From contig JARUKZ010000009.1 of assembly GCA_029688955.1 (NCBI GenBank), forward strand, positions 62,001 to 126,000: DNA of 64,000 bases. Reading direction: 5' to 3'. The notes beneath the pieces are model-generated. The model was not told the origin of the DNA and searched no databases. It saw nothing but the letters and a program-made list of their open reading frames with translations. This document shows, one piece after another, positions 1-7,244 of this stretch; positions within the stretch are counted from its first letter, which is position 1; every line of letters starts with the position of its first letter. The position numbers and the translations under genes are program-made. Source of the DNA: Chitinispirillales bacterium ANBcel5. GTDB taxonomy: Bacteria; Fibrobacterota; Chitinivibrionia; Chitinivibrionales; Chitinispirillaceae.

Positions 1-659
1 ATAATCTCATCATTGTCATTTAAAAAGAAGGCATCAGGGGGAATGAATATATTATCTATGCGGCCACCTGACCAAATACCCCAGCCAGCAGGGGCCGGGG
101 GACAATTGCTTTTGTACCCAACGTTTCCCTCAAGCATTGTCAGATCATCAGAAATATCATTTGAAAAACCTAAAACCCTGTTTCCGCAAAGAGAAGCGTA
201 AGGTTTAGCGTCACGCTGTATAATTGAAAAACTGTAATTATCGTGAATTCGACTGTCTTTCTGTTTGAGTACTGTTTCTATTTGCACATAGATGCTGTCT
301 TCTTTTACAAACTCAAAGGGATCACAATCCGGATCATCATCTAAACAAAGACGAATTCTGATTGAGTTGGAGTAATCCAAAGCACATGAGTCTGCTGTTG
401 CAATGAACACGTTGTCATGACTGTTGTACCGATCTAAAATCTTTTCGAGCATTTCACTTCTGCTGATAGTATCTCCGGGCGGAGATTCTGTTCCAGTAGG
501 ATATATACCATGTCTTTTTACCACCTGAAGATCAGGCTGAGTGGAGATGGTATCGAGTCCTATTATAAAAACATAGGAATTGCAGGATGCCCAGCAGTTT
601 TGCAGGAGGACTAAAATAAAAAAACAGACTGTGTAAATGATGTGAGTAGGTTTATTCAT
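1..659 (-). CDS. Secreted protein of unknown function, partial
   Basis: The frame is open from an ATG at 659 to the window edge, so only the first 219 codons are visible and the C-terminus lies outside. AAGGAG sits nine bases upstream of the ATG and supports this start. The N-terminus is a signal-peptide-like stretch: MNKPTHIIYT followed by a hydrophobic FFILVLL run. It ends near LQNC and WASC, which could be a lipoprotein Cys or a signal peptidase I site. The remainder is acidic and polar with scattered Cys (CLDDDPDC, NCPPAP) and no domain I recognise. Its 3' end is missing, so no function is proposed. It probably acts in the envelope or outside the cell. Confidence 0.7.
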   Translation of the reverse strand, partial: MNKPTHIIYTVCFFILVLLQNCWASCNSYVFIIGLDTISTQPDLQVVKRHGIYPTGTESPPGDTISRSEMLEKILDRYNSHDNVFIATADSCALDYSNSIRIRLCLDDDPDCDPFEFVKEDSIYVQIETVLKQKDSRIHDNYSFSIIQRDAKPYASLCGNRVLGFSNDISDDLTMLEGNVGYKSNCPPAPAGWGIWSGGRIDNIFIPPDAFFLNDNDEI

Positions 660-696
660 TCGGTTTTTCTCCTTACCGATGGATAATGGATAGGGG

Positions 697-790
697 TTTT
701 CTTTTTCTACGCTCACGCCATAACCGAGACTAAATTGAGGGCGCCACCCGTCCAAACGAAGGTTGGGCGCCTCTTATCGTTTTTTTTTCG
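697..790. repeat. Dispersed repeat, copy 1 (about 93 bp)
   Basis: The stretch running from CTTTTTCT through GCTCACGCCATAACC to GGGCGCCTCTTATCG and a T-run matches 2111-2203 in the same orientation with few mismatches. An internal imperfect hairpin pairs GAGGGCGCC with GGGCGCCTC and is followed by TTATCG and eight or more T, so it could act as a rho-independent terminator on the plus strand. It lies at the tail of a transposase remnant and may be an element end or a small non-autonomous repeat. Confidence 0.7.
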
Positions 791-1146
791 GCGTTGGCCT
801 CGGGCATGTCGATGTTTTAATATAGCTGTTTTTGTCCCGTAGGGCAACGATTTTGGGTTCCGGGTATGGCTCACGCAGAGGCCTCTTGGCGGCAGGTCGG
901 TTTCAGATACATACTTTGTGAAGTATCCCGGAACGCAGGTCAGTGCCCCGAACTGGGAATCAGCAACAGCAACGGGCGGCGGCCCTCGCTGCATGGGCTC
1001 CTTCCACAGCTATAGTGCTTCAGGATGTTCTCCACGACATGGGGTTGTCGATCATGGTCAATCAGCGCCACGACTTTCATTTTTTTCAACTCATTAAACC
1101 TGCGTGTATCAGTTGTACTGCGATTATTTGAGACGCGCCGTTCCAT
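713..1146 (-). pseudogene. Frameshifted remnant of an IS91-type (Y2) transposase C-terminus
   Basis: Reading from 1146 leftward, one frame gives ELKKMKVVALIDHDRQP then HVVENILKHYS. At about 1009-1013 the sense switches by one base to LWKEPMQRGPPPVAVADS, read in the frame that ends at 713. Joined, this resembles the C-terminal segment of IS91-family transposases (K-V/I-hydrophobic, IxxILKHxxLW, then a Pro-rich tail). A single-base deletion explains the break. No N-terminal half is present: the catalytic Y2 domain and zinc ribbon are absent. Composition is more GC-rich than the neighbours, consistent with import. The family assignment rests on motif memory and is moderate. Confidence 0.45.
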
Positions 1147-1228
1147 ATCCAGCTTAGCTTAATAAAACCTTGTAATTTGGCTGTGGTTTTGTTACATTTA
1201 AAGAAAACCATTAAGAATGGAGTATACT

Positions 1229-2041
1229 ATGTCTGTTACAGCTATTAAATTAACGATCTGTATGTTGTGTACATTCTGCTTTGTCTCTGCACAAAATTCC
1301 ACTATTAACGGAATCATTACAAATAATGAAACCGATAGTCCTGTAACAGAAGCAAAGGTAGTACTAACGATCAGAACAGCTACTGGTTATGGTGGCGTCA
1401 ACTTTTTTGAAAGGATCGACAGCGTTTTTACGGATGAAACAGGGGAGTACTCTTTTACAGAACTCGCTGCGGGATTTTACGTCGTTGCAGTTAGCGGTGG
1501 CGGGTATCAATCTCAGACAAAAAGCACCGACCTTTCTAACAATCAAAACAGTATCATCAATTTTTCTCTAACACCCACTTCCGGGACCTCTGCAGGTACG
1601 CTTGTTTTGGTTGTGCGCAGTGCTGGTGACAGTTCGGGTATAGAAGGGGTGACAGTTGTTGTTCAAGCCGATGATTATCAGGCAGACCCGAGCAGTAAAT
1701 TTACCGATTCAGACGGATCGGTTACTTTCTCCGATATGATAGCGGGAAGCTACACAATAAACATCTCAAAAGAGGGCTACTCTGATCGGTCTCACAAAAT
1801 AGATTTGGGTGAGAATGTAACCTATACAGTGAATGTGTATCTAGGGCAGGCATCATCGGTGTGGAATAGCCCCCAGACAAAAGGTCGGAATGTTGGTAGA
1901 GATCAAACCGGCACAGTATTCACACTCAATGGCAGAAAAGCCATACACAGCTCCTCAGGCACCCTGCCTGCTTCATCGTCAATTTACATAAGGTCCTATG
2001 GGGATGAGCGTAATGCTGTGAGAGATCTCAATCTCAGGTAG
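1229..2041 (+). CDS. Secreted protein with two carboxypeptidase-regulatory-like domains
   Basis: The ATG at 1229 is chosen over an upstream in-frame ATG at 1217 because GGAG lies seven bases before it. A signal peptide (hydrophobic core LTICMLCTFCFVSA) ends near AQN. Two beta-sandwich repeats follow, each with the pattern G-hydrophobic-(x)n-A-x-V-hydrophobic then G-x-Y-x-hydrophobic-x-x-L/I-xx-G-x-Y, at about residues 25-110 and 120-200. These match the CarboxypepD_reg/SpaA-like fold of surface adhesins and outer-membrane proteins. A low-complexity linker leads to a C-terminal piece (FTLNGRKAIHSS, SSSIYIRSYG) shaped like a type IX-secretion sorting domain (N-G-R, then Y-hydrophobic-R, ending in basic residues). 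A surface role is inferred; the substrate is unknown. It sits between two copies of the 93-bp repeat. Confidence 0.7.
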   Translation: MSVTAIKLTICMLCTFCFVSAQNSTINGIITNNETDSPVTEAKVVLTIRTATGYGGVNFFERIDSVFTDETGEYSFTELAAGFYVVAVSGGGYQSQTKSTDLSNNQNSIINFSLTPTSGTSAGTLVLVVRSAGDSSGIEGVTVVVQADDYQADPSSKFTDSDGSVTFSDMIAGSYTINISKEGYSDRSHKIDLGENVTYTVNVYLGQASSVWNSPQTKGRNVGRDQTGTVFTLNGRKAIHSSSGTLPASSSIYIRSYGDERNAVRDLNLR

Positions 2042-2445
2042 GATTTGACCAGAAAAAAAGTACTCTTTCTTGTCGCAACTAAAAATTCCTGCGGTTCTGG
2101 AAAAAGTAATTTTCTTTTTCTCCGCTCACGCCATAACCGTAACTAAACTGAGGGCCGCCACCCGTGCAAACGAAGGATGGGCGCCTCTTATCGTTTTTTT
2201 TTGGCACACTTTCAAGAGCCTCATTATAAGAGACTTGGCATATTCGGCCCTTTTCCCCAGGCTAAAAAAGACGATGTTCGACATCATGGCGCAAACTCAT
2301 GATTTCCATGAATGTTTCTTTGCTGCTGATTGTGGTTTCGATCACAGCAAGACTTAATGCTCAGGTGAAAGTAATCTTTTCTTTCGGGTTTCTCTCCGTG
2401 TGATTGCCAAACACCCCCTAAAAGATGTTTTATAGCCCAAAATTT
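2042..2445. other. Non-coding spacer with repeat copy 2
   Basis: No supported gene. The spacer carries the second copy of the dispersed repeat (2111-2203). After it comes about 240 bases with no convincing start, ribosome binding site or protein pattern. Short frames here are chance openings. It runs straight into the 21-bp array. Confidence 0.6.
2111..2203. repeat. Dispersed repeat, copy 2 (about 93 bp)
   Basis: Same orientation as 697-790 and sharing CTTTTTCT, GCTCACGCCATAACC, CGAAGG, TGGGCGCCTCTTATCG and the terminal T-run, with scattered substitutions. The hairpin-plus-T-run architecture is kept. There is no transposase remnant beside this copy, so it moved or was duplicated on its own. 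Confidence 0.7.
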
Positions 2446-2613
2446 GAGAAACACGGGGTAATTTGTGAGAAACATCATAGTGTGAGTGAGAAACATCACC
2501 CTTGCAATGAGAAACATGCCTAAAAATTTGAGAAACATACCTAAAAATCTGAGAAACACGGCATGCACGCTGAGAAACATACCCATTTCAGTGAGAAACA
2601 CGCTCAAAAACGG
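2446..2613 (+). repeat. 21-bp phased array, left arm (8 units, degenerate)
   Basis: GAGAAACAT or GAGAAACAC occurs at 2446, 2467, 2488, 2509, 2530, 2551, 2572 and 2593, exactly 21 bases apart each time. The 12 bases between motifs differ from unit to unit; only the units at 2509 and 2530 share most of theirs. The conserved core with free spacers suggests selection on the core, for example by a binding protein. This arm has the motif in the opposite orientation to the right arm. Confidence 0.9.
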
Positions 2614-2625
2614 AGTGCATAAGGC

Positions 2626-3036
2626 ATGTTTCTCACTGTTCGGGGCATGTTTCTCACTGTTCGGGGCATGTTTCTCACTGTTCGGGGCATGTTTCTCACT
2701 GTTCGGGGCATGTTTCTCACTGTACGGGGCATGTTTCTCACTGTACGGGGCATGTTTCTCACTGTACGGGGCATGTTTCTCACTGTTCGGGGCATGTTTC
2801 TCACTGTTCGGGGCATGTTTCTCACTGTTCGGGGCATGTTTCTCACTGTTCGGGGCATGTTTCTCACTGTTCGGGGTATGTTTCTCACTATTCGGGGTAT
2901 GTTTCTCACTATTCGGGGTATGTTTCTCACTATTCGGGGTATGTTTCTCACTATTCGGGGTATGTTTCTCACTATTCGGGGTATGTTTCTCACTATTCGT
3001 GACATGTTTCTCACTATTCGTAACATGTTTCTCGGG
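2626..3036 (-). repeat. 21-bp phased tandem array, right arm (20 units)
   Basis: ATGTTTCTC starts at 2626 and recurs every 21 bases through 3025, giving 19 full units and a 20th cut short at the array edge. It is the reverse complement of the left-arm motif, so the arms face each other across about 24 bases. Units fall in blocks: CACTGTTCGGGGC (2626-2689), CACTGTACGGGGC (2710-2752), CACTGTTCGGGGC again, then CACTATTCGGGGT (2878-2962), and two edge variants. This pattern is expected from unequal exchange or slippage. The unit length is a multiple of three and lacks stops in several frames, so long open frames cross it on both strands. None has a ribosome binding site or recognisable protein. 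Confidence 0.95.
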
Positions 3037-3434
3037 AGTGTATATTTTTTTGTGTAAATGGTTCCAGTAGATTATTATATCTAAGAGGAGTGTCAAGATT
3101 TTTGTGTATGTTAGATTATTATTGAAGAATGTAAAAGAGAAGGACCAACTGCGGGAATGTTATTCCGTTCTCCTTTCCTCCCCGCGATAATAGCCCAAGG
3201 GTCCCCCCAATCTAGCTATGAGCTGTGAGCGTTGAGCGTTGAGCAGGAAGAGGGAAAGATGTTTATTTCCTAAACATTTTTCTATAATTAGTAATTGGCC
3301 ATTAGTCATTAGTAATTTTGGTGTCGCCTTTAGCCCCATAAAATCATTTTACCTATTTCCTATATAGAGAAAGGTAAATCACCTCACTCAAAAAACCATG
3401 TTTGTGCGTGTCCTTATCCCTGTAGTAGAAGGGC

Positions 3435-3486
3435 GGCCAAGAGATGCCCGTCGGAACAACACGGGTTAGCTAAACAGTCTCTGGCC
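3435..3486 (+). ncRNA. Candidate structured RNA or DNA element
   Basis: GGCC-A-AGAGA (3435-3444) can pair with TCTCT-GGCC (3478-3486), and inside it CCCGT pairs with ACGGG around a CGGAACAAC loop. The nested, GC-rich pairing stands out in this AT-rich region and lies about 115 bases upstream of a promoter. I cannot match it to a named riboswitch or small RNA family. It could equally be a decayed mobile-element end. Confidence 0.2.
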
Positions 3487-3599
3487 TGGTACTGTAATTT
3501 TGAGGTGTTGAAAGTCGGCGCCTTAGCTGATTATTTGACTTAGTACTACACCTGAAATACCCGGATTAAAGTGATAAGGATCTCTTCAAATCGTTAGTA

Positions 3600-3628
3600 T
3601 TGCGTTATATGTGAAAGTAATGTACAAT
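3600..3628 (+). promoter_or_regulatory. Sigma-70-type promoter for the lipoprotein gene
   Basis: TTGCGT (3600-3605) and TACAAT (3623-3628) are separated by exactly 17 bases. Transcription would start near 3635, giving a very short leader just before GGAG (3636-3639) and the ATG at 3649. Confidence 0.45.
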
Positions 3629-3648
3629 TCTGATCGGAGTGAAAAAGG

Positions 3649-4311
3649 ATGACCAAACAACAAGGTATTCTGGTGATGCATAAACGACATTTGACACTTA
3701 TGATCATTAGCGTTGCACTGATTTCGATACATTGTGCACAGAATACCGGCTTTTTGCTTGAACCTGGTTACCTTTCACCTTCATTTTCGGGCAGAGATTT
3801 AAGTAACTCAGGCATTGTTCTGGCACCTGTTTTGGTTAATAACGGCAGTTTGCGGTCGGGTGGTCTATCGCAGGAACGATTGTTAAAGAGCTTGCAGAGA
3901 AGCAGAAAAGACCTTTCGTTACAATCTGCTCACGTATTTGAGAGCAGGCTGGCAAACAATCGTGATTCCACTCTTTTAGAGGAGTTTTATCAAAATCTGT
4001 ATAAATCTGAATTGTTTTCGATTAAGGGAGCCGATTCAGTATGGTCAAAACTCGATTCTCCGCTGTTACTGGTGTTTAAAATTAGGAGTGGGGTAAATAT
4101 TCGTACCCTAAACGAAAGTAACAGACGAAGGATTAAAATTGAGGGTGAACTTTGGAAAAGGGACAATGTTGAAGTCGTGTGGCGAGCAACGGTCCGTGGA
4201 ATCACCCATCAGGGCAGAAAATCCGATAAGGATTTTATAAAGAGTGCCATAGATCATCTGATTGCTTCGATTCCTGCGGTTAAACCCGGCTATGGAGTAG
4301 GGGAGTGGTAG
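3649..4311 (+). CDS. Putative lipoprotein of unknown function
   Basis: Starts at an ATG with GGAG ten bases upstream; a second in-frame ATG at 3676 is possible. The N-terminus is basic, then hydrophobic (LTLMIISVALISIHC), and the Cys at about residue 29 could be a lipidation site, although the -3 to -1 residues (SIH) are not a textbook lipobox. The body of about 190 residues contains a basic helix rich in Arg/Lys/Ser and a beta-strand pattern near the C-terminus (LLLVFKIRSG, IEGELWKRD, VVWRATVRG). This resembles periplasmic lipoproteins of outer-membrane assembly gene groups, but I do not recognise the family. It starts a run of five close genes ending at 6106. Function unknown. Confidence 0.7.
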   Translation: MTKQQGILVMHKRHLTLMIISVALISIHCAQNTGFLLEPGYLSPSFSGRDLSNSGIVLAPVLVNNGSLRSGGLSQERLLKSLQRSRKDLSLQSAHVFESRLANNRDSTLLEEFYQNLYKSELFSIKGADSVWSKLDSPLLLVFKIRSGVNIRTLNESNRRRIKIEGELWKRDNVEVVWRATVRGITHQGRKSDKDFIKSAIDHLIASIPAVKPGYGVGEW

Positions 4312-4493
4312 TGAAAGAGAGTAGTGAAAAAGTGATAAAGGTGGGCTTTAGAAGAAAGCCCAAAGAGATATTTGATGAGATCGATAAAGTATCTGCCGAG
4401 ATGGTGCGTCAGGGATGGGCGCTTGTTGATAGCTGTATGGAGGATGGGTTAGGGTTTGTGCATCTTTTTTTTGAAAGGGAAGTGAGTATTTGA
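4311..4493 (+). CDS. Small conserved-looking protein (60 aa)
   Basis: The GTG at 4311 shares its G with the TAG of the preceding gene and has GGGGAG six bases upstream. It is preferred over an in-frame GTG at 4305. The product is soluble: a basic N-terminal strand, a helix (PKEIFDEIDKVSAEMV), then QGWALVDS and FVHLFFERE. The strand-helix-QGW-strand order recalls DUF4177-type small proteins, a weak similarity by eye. Translational coupling suggests it works with the upstream lipoprotein. Function unknown. Confidence 0.6.
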   Translation: MKESSEKVIKVGFRRKPKEIFDEIDKVSAEMVRQGWALVDSCMEDGLGFVHLFFEREVSI

Positions 4494-4555
4494 TATTTTA
4501 AAGTAAGACTAATTACGTGGTTTAGTGCACCTTAAATTACAGGGGAGGTAATAAA

Positions 4556-4903
4556 ATGAAGTATGAGATCGAAAGTATTGGCAAATTCAAGATGATTCAT
4601 ATTGTTGGCAACATCGATACGGAAACCAGTACTAAAATTCTTGACGACAAAATATCTGAGCTGATTGAAAAAGGTCATCACCATTTTGTATTTAATCTCG
4701 AGAGAACCACCTATTTAGACAGTGCGGGGATAAGCATATTTATACATTGCTTATGTGATGTACAGCAAAATGACGGCTCTGTGTATATAATTGCGGAAGA
4801 CAACCAGGTTAAAAGAGTTTTAGAGATGGTTGGAATAATTCGTCTTATCGAGACTTATGGTTCTCAGCAGGAATTTGAAAAAGCAGTGGGGATCGCAGAA
4901 TAA
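4556..4903 (+). CDS. STAS-domain protein (anti-sigma factor antagonist type)
   Basis: GGGGAGG precedes the ATG. The 115 residues form a single STAS domain: an N-terminal strand pair ending GNIDTETS, the central strand and signature FNLERTTYLDSAGISIFI with the conserved Ser in DSAG that is phosphorylated in SpoIIAA/RsbV proteins, and a C-terminal helix. Family members switch partners with an anti-sigma kinase or act as scaffolds. No kinase or PP2C phosphatase is encoded nearby, so the partner is elsewhere. The stop overlaps the next start, so it is co-translated with a small secreted protein. Confidence 0.9.
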   Translation: MKYEIESIGKFKMIHIVGNIDTETSTKILDDKISELIEKGHHHFVFNLERTTYLDSAGISIFIHCLCDVQQNDGSVYIIAEDNQVKRVLEMVGIIRLIETYGSQQEFEKAVGIAE

Positions 4904-5283
4904 TGACTTCGCGAGTAGGTCTTTTGCTGTGTTTATTGTGCCTGATACAGTACAGGTGTTCTGTGACAGGTACCGTTGTGGATCGATCTGATGTATCCAC
5001 CCGAATAGAAAAAATGCAGCTGGCTAACTATTCAGCATTGAAAATTGTACACGGGGGTGCTTATAGAAAGGTCTCGTTAAACTCCATAAGAATGCTTCAG
5101 ATAAACGCTGATGAAACATTGTTTTACAATAATCAACTATATCTAAGCGCAGAGCTTACTTTGAGTGACGGTATGGGTCAAAAGAGTGTATTTGTTTGCG
5201 TCAATGATGTCCTTACAGGTGATGCTGGTGAGGACACTTTTTTAATACCACTGGAATATATTTCTACTATATCAATAGATTAA
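4903..5283 (+). CDS. Small exported protein of unknown function
   Basis: The start overlaps the STAS stop (TAATGA). A hydrophobic N-terminus (VGLLLCLLCLIQ) followed by YRCSVTGT marks export; the Cys at 19 may be lipidated but lacks a standard lipobox. The remaining 105 residues look all-beta: NYSALKIVHGGAYRKVSLNSIRML, then an acidic strand segment and LIPLEYISTISID. It looks like a small periplasmic beta domain and contains no catalytic motif I know. It is placed between a STAS protein and a TPR membrane protein in a tightly packed run. Confidence 0.65.
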   Translation: MTSRVGLLLCLLCLIQYRCSVTGTVVDRSDVSTRIEKMQLANYSALKIVHGGAYRKVSLNSIRMLQINADETLFYNNQLYLSAELTLSDGMGQKSVFVCVNDVLTGDAGEDTFLIPLEYISTISID

Positions 5284-5284
5284 T

Positions 5285-6106
5285 ATGATATGTAAGTCAA
5301 AAAAGAAACAGAAAGGCCTATCTTTACCAATTATTTTTTTAAGTGGAATAATAATAGCCGTGCTTTCTCTGGTTTCTGTTTATTCCATTCGATTTATTAT
5401 CGCCCGTTATACCCCGTCAATACAAAATGCAGAACGTCTGTATGCTCAGGGGCGCTTGGAAAGTGCACTTTCAGTTTTAGAGAATATGGAGCGAGGCACC
5501 AATGCTCAAAGTAGCATAATTAAGGGGAAAATTTACCTTTCAAAACTTCAACGAGAGTTAGAGGAGGAGCAGTGGGGGTTCTATGGAACAGACCCCGATA
5601 ACTGGCTTCCCTCTCCGCTTGCACAAAAAGCAGAAAACAGTTTTCTTTCTGTACTTGAAACAGATCCGGGCAATAAGGATGCGCTCTTTTTACTCGGAAC
5701 ACTCTATAGCAGGCAGGGGCGTTTTCGAGAAGCTGAAAACAAGTACAACACTATTTTGCGCTATTACCCCGAGGATACCGAAGCGCTTTTCGCGCTTGGA
5801 GTGCTATACACACACACTGATAGGTATCAAACGTCTGCGTCAACTCTACAAAAGGCCTGGTCACTGGATACAACCAATCATTTGGTTGCAAAAAAATTGG
5901 GGTTTTTATTCCGGTATTATAAAGACGACCCTGAGTCTTCAATGGTTTGGTTCAATCGGTATTTGAATCTTAACCCAAAAGGGGATCTGGATATCAATCA
6001 TGTTAGAATGGATCTAAAAGATCTCATGAGTCGTTATCCTGAAGTGGTTTTACCGGAGCCTCAGAATTGGAGAACGCAAGGAAGGAAATTTGTTTCGAGG
6101 AGATAA
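5285..6106 (+). CDS. Membrane-anchored TPR protein
   Basis: Begins one base after the preceding stop. A basic start (MICKSKKKQKG) and one transmembrane helix (about residues 14-38) anchor it, with the bulk probably periplasmic. Four or so TPR units follow: NAERLYAQGRLESALSVLE at 50-70, NKDALFLLGTLYSRQGRFREAE at about 130-150, TEALFALGVLYTHTDRYQTSA at about 165-185, and a partial unit to about 215. TPRs mediate protein contacts; no enzymatic motif is present. It ends a five-gene same-strand run and converges on the type III PKS gene with two bases between stops. Confidence 0.8.
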   Translation: MICKSKKKQKGLSLPIIFLSGIIIAVLSLVSVYSIRFIIARYTPSIQNAERLYAQGRLESALSVLENMERGTNAQSSIIKGKIYLSKLQRELEEEQWGFYGTDPDNWLPSPLAQKAENSFLSVLETDPGNKDALFLLGTLYSRQGRFREAENKYNTILRYYPEDTEALFALGVLYTHTDRYQTSASTLQKAWSLDTTNHLVAKKLGFLFRYYKDDPESSMVWFNRYLNLNPKGDLDINHVRMDLKDLMSRYPEVVLPEPQNWRTQGRKFVSRR

Positions 6107-6108
6107 AT

Positions 6109-7188
6109 TTACCACTGTAAAAGCATCAGATGTATAGAAAGCCCCGCACCAAATCCTACCAATAGACCCAAGTCTCCACTTTTAACACCAGAATCTAAAA
6201 TTCGGTCAAGCTGAAACAAAACGGTGGGGGAAGACATGTTACCGTATTCACTAAGAATGTCACGTGTGATTGTTAATTTTTTATTACTTAACGATAACAT
6301 CTTTTGAAGATTGGAAATAATTTTTTCTCCCCCAGGATGAATTGCCCAGTGATCTATCTGTGATGTAGATAAGCTATTAGAGTTCAGGAAATCTCTGATA
6401 AAAGGAGCTACGTTTTCTGCAATAATAGTAGGCAGTTTTGATGACAGTTTATTGTGAAGTTCTCCATTTTTATAGACGAATCTAACATTTTCTCTCTCCT
6501 GAGGAATAAAAGTCGAAGCGTGGGAAATTATTTGTGCTCCCTTTGAACTACTACAATTGGATAATACCACACTCGCTGCACCATCCCCAAAGAGTGCATT
6601 GGAAATCAAAAGGCTTGGGTCATTTGCCATTTGAAAGGTTGCACTGCATATCTCAACGGCCACACATAGTACCGCTCCATCACAGGTCTTTAGAATAGAG
6701 CTACCAAGCTCTATATTGGGAAGAGCTCCTCCGCATCCGGCCCCGAGGAGATCAAAAGCTTTGGTTTGATTATTCAGCTCCAGCTTTTCCATAAGGTAGG
6801 TGGAAATTCCGGGGCATAGATAACCGGTACAGGTGTTAACGATAAGAGCTTCTATATCAGTTTTTGAAATTCCTGCAGCGCTAATAGCATTGTTTATTGC
6901 CTCACAGGAAAGATTTATGGACCATTTGGTGAATCGTTCAATTCGCTTATCTGGTGATTCATTTTTAAAGGATAGCAGTTCCTTTTCATCATCGGCGGCA
7001 AAATATCTTGTCCTGATAGAATCATGAGAGAGAATTTTTTGGATCAAATCGATTGAGCGGGGATTAAGTTCTTCCCCATAGAGATGCTCGATTATTTCGT
7101 ATGCTCTTTTTTGTTCTAAACACAATGGTGGGGTTGCATTTCCGGTGGCTAATATTTTCGCCGGTGCTTTTGATACGTTATTTGCCAT
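6109..7188 (-). CDS. Type III polyketide synthase (chalcone/stilbene synthase superfamily)
   Basis: The 359 residues carry the complete triad of the family: Cys152 in GAGCGGALPN, His284 in WAIHPGG and Asn317 in EYGNMSSPTV. The last is the chalcone-synthase signature, which separates it from FabH. Enzymes of this type condense malonyl-CoA onto an acyl starter to give alkylpyrones, alkylresorcinols or acylphloroglucinols in the cytoplasm. AGGA eight bases upstream supports the ATG at 7188. It is the last gene of an operon with a ketosynthase, ACP and U32-like protein, so the starter may be an ACP-bound acyl chain. Bacterial homologues (BpsA, SrsA, ArsB/C) make membrane phenolic lipids; that product class is inferred here. 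Confidence 0.9.
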   Translation of the reverse strand: MANNVSKAPAKILATGNATPPLCLEQKRAYEIIEHLYGEELNPRSIDLIQKILSHDSIRTRYFAADDEKELLSFKNESPDKRIERFTKWSINLSCEAINNAISAAGISKTDIEALIVNTCTGYLCPGISTYLMEKLELNNQTKAFDLLGAGCGGALPNIELGSSILKTCDGAVLCVAVEICSATFQMANDPSLLISNALFGDGAASVVLSNCSSSKGAQIISHASTFIPQERENVRFVYKNGELHNKLSSKLPTIIAENVAPFIRDFLNSNSLSTSQIDHWAIHPGGEKIISNLQKMLSLSNKKLTITRDILSEYGNMSSPTVLFQLDRILDSGVKSGDLGLLVGFGAGLSIHLMLLQW

Positions 7189-7244
7189 TAGTTGTATCCT
7201 ACTTATCTGGTGTCAGGTGATTATTCATTTGATATAGAAACAAA

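Larger units (their letters stand above)
3037..3648. other. Long intergenic region after the array
   Basis: No gene supported. It contains a low-complexity tract of repeated GTGAGCGTTGAGC near 3225-3245, an AT-rich stretch with repeated TTAGTAAT/TTAGTCAT, a foldable segment (3435-3486) and a good promoter just before the lipoprotein gene at 3649. I see no ribosome binding site followed by a coding-like frame. Confidence 0.6.

Noticed and set aside
697..790. Integron attC site
   Set aside because: GTTGGGC resembles the core site, but no partner RYYYAAC site lies at a suitable distance, and the second copy has ATGGGC, which breaks the core.
713..994. 93-codon minus frame as an intact gene
   Set aside because: It lacks a promoter and SD, its upstream in-frame codon is a stop, and it reads as the second half of a frameshifted transposase tail.
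2446..3045. CRISPR array
   Set aside because: The unit is 21 bp in total with a 9-11 bp core and 10-12 bp spacers, far below CRISPR sizes, and right-arm spacers are nearly identical. No cas genes are nearby.
2284..3096. Long open frames in the 21-bp array as protein genes
   Set aside because: They follow from a stop-free unit whose length is a multiple of three. There is no SD, no normal-composition flank and no known domain.
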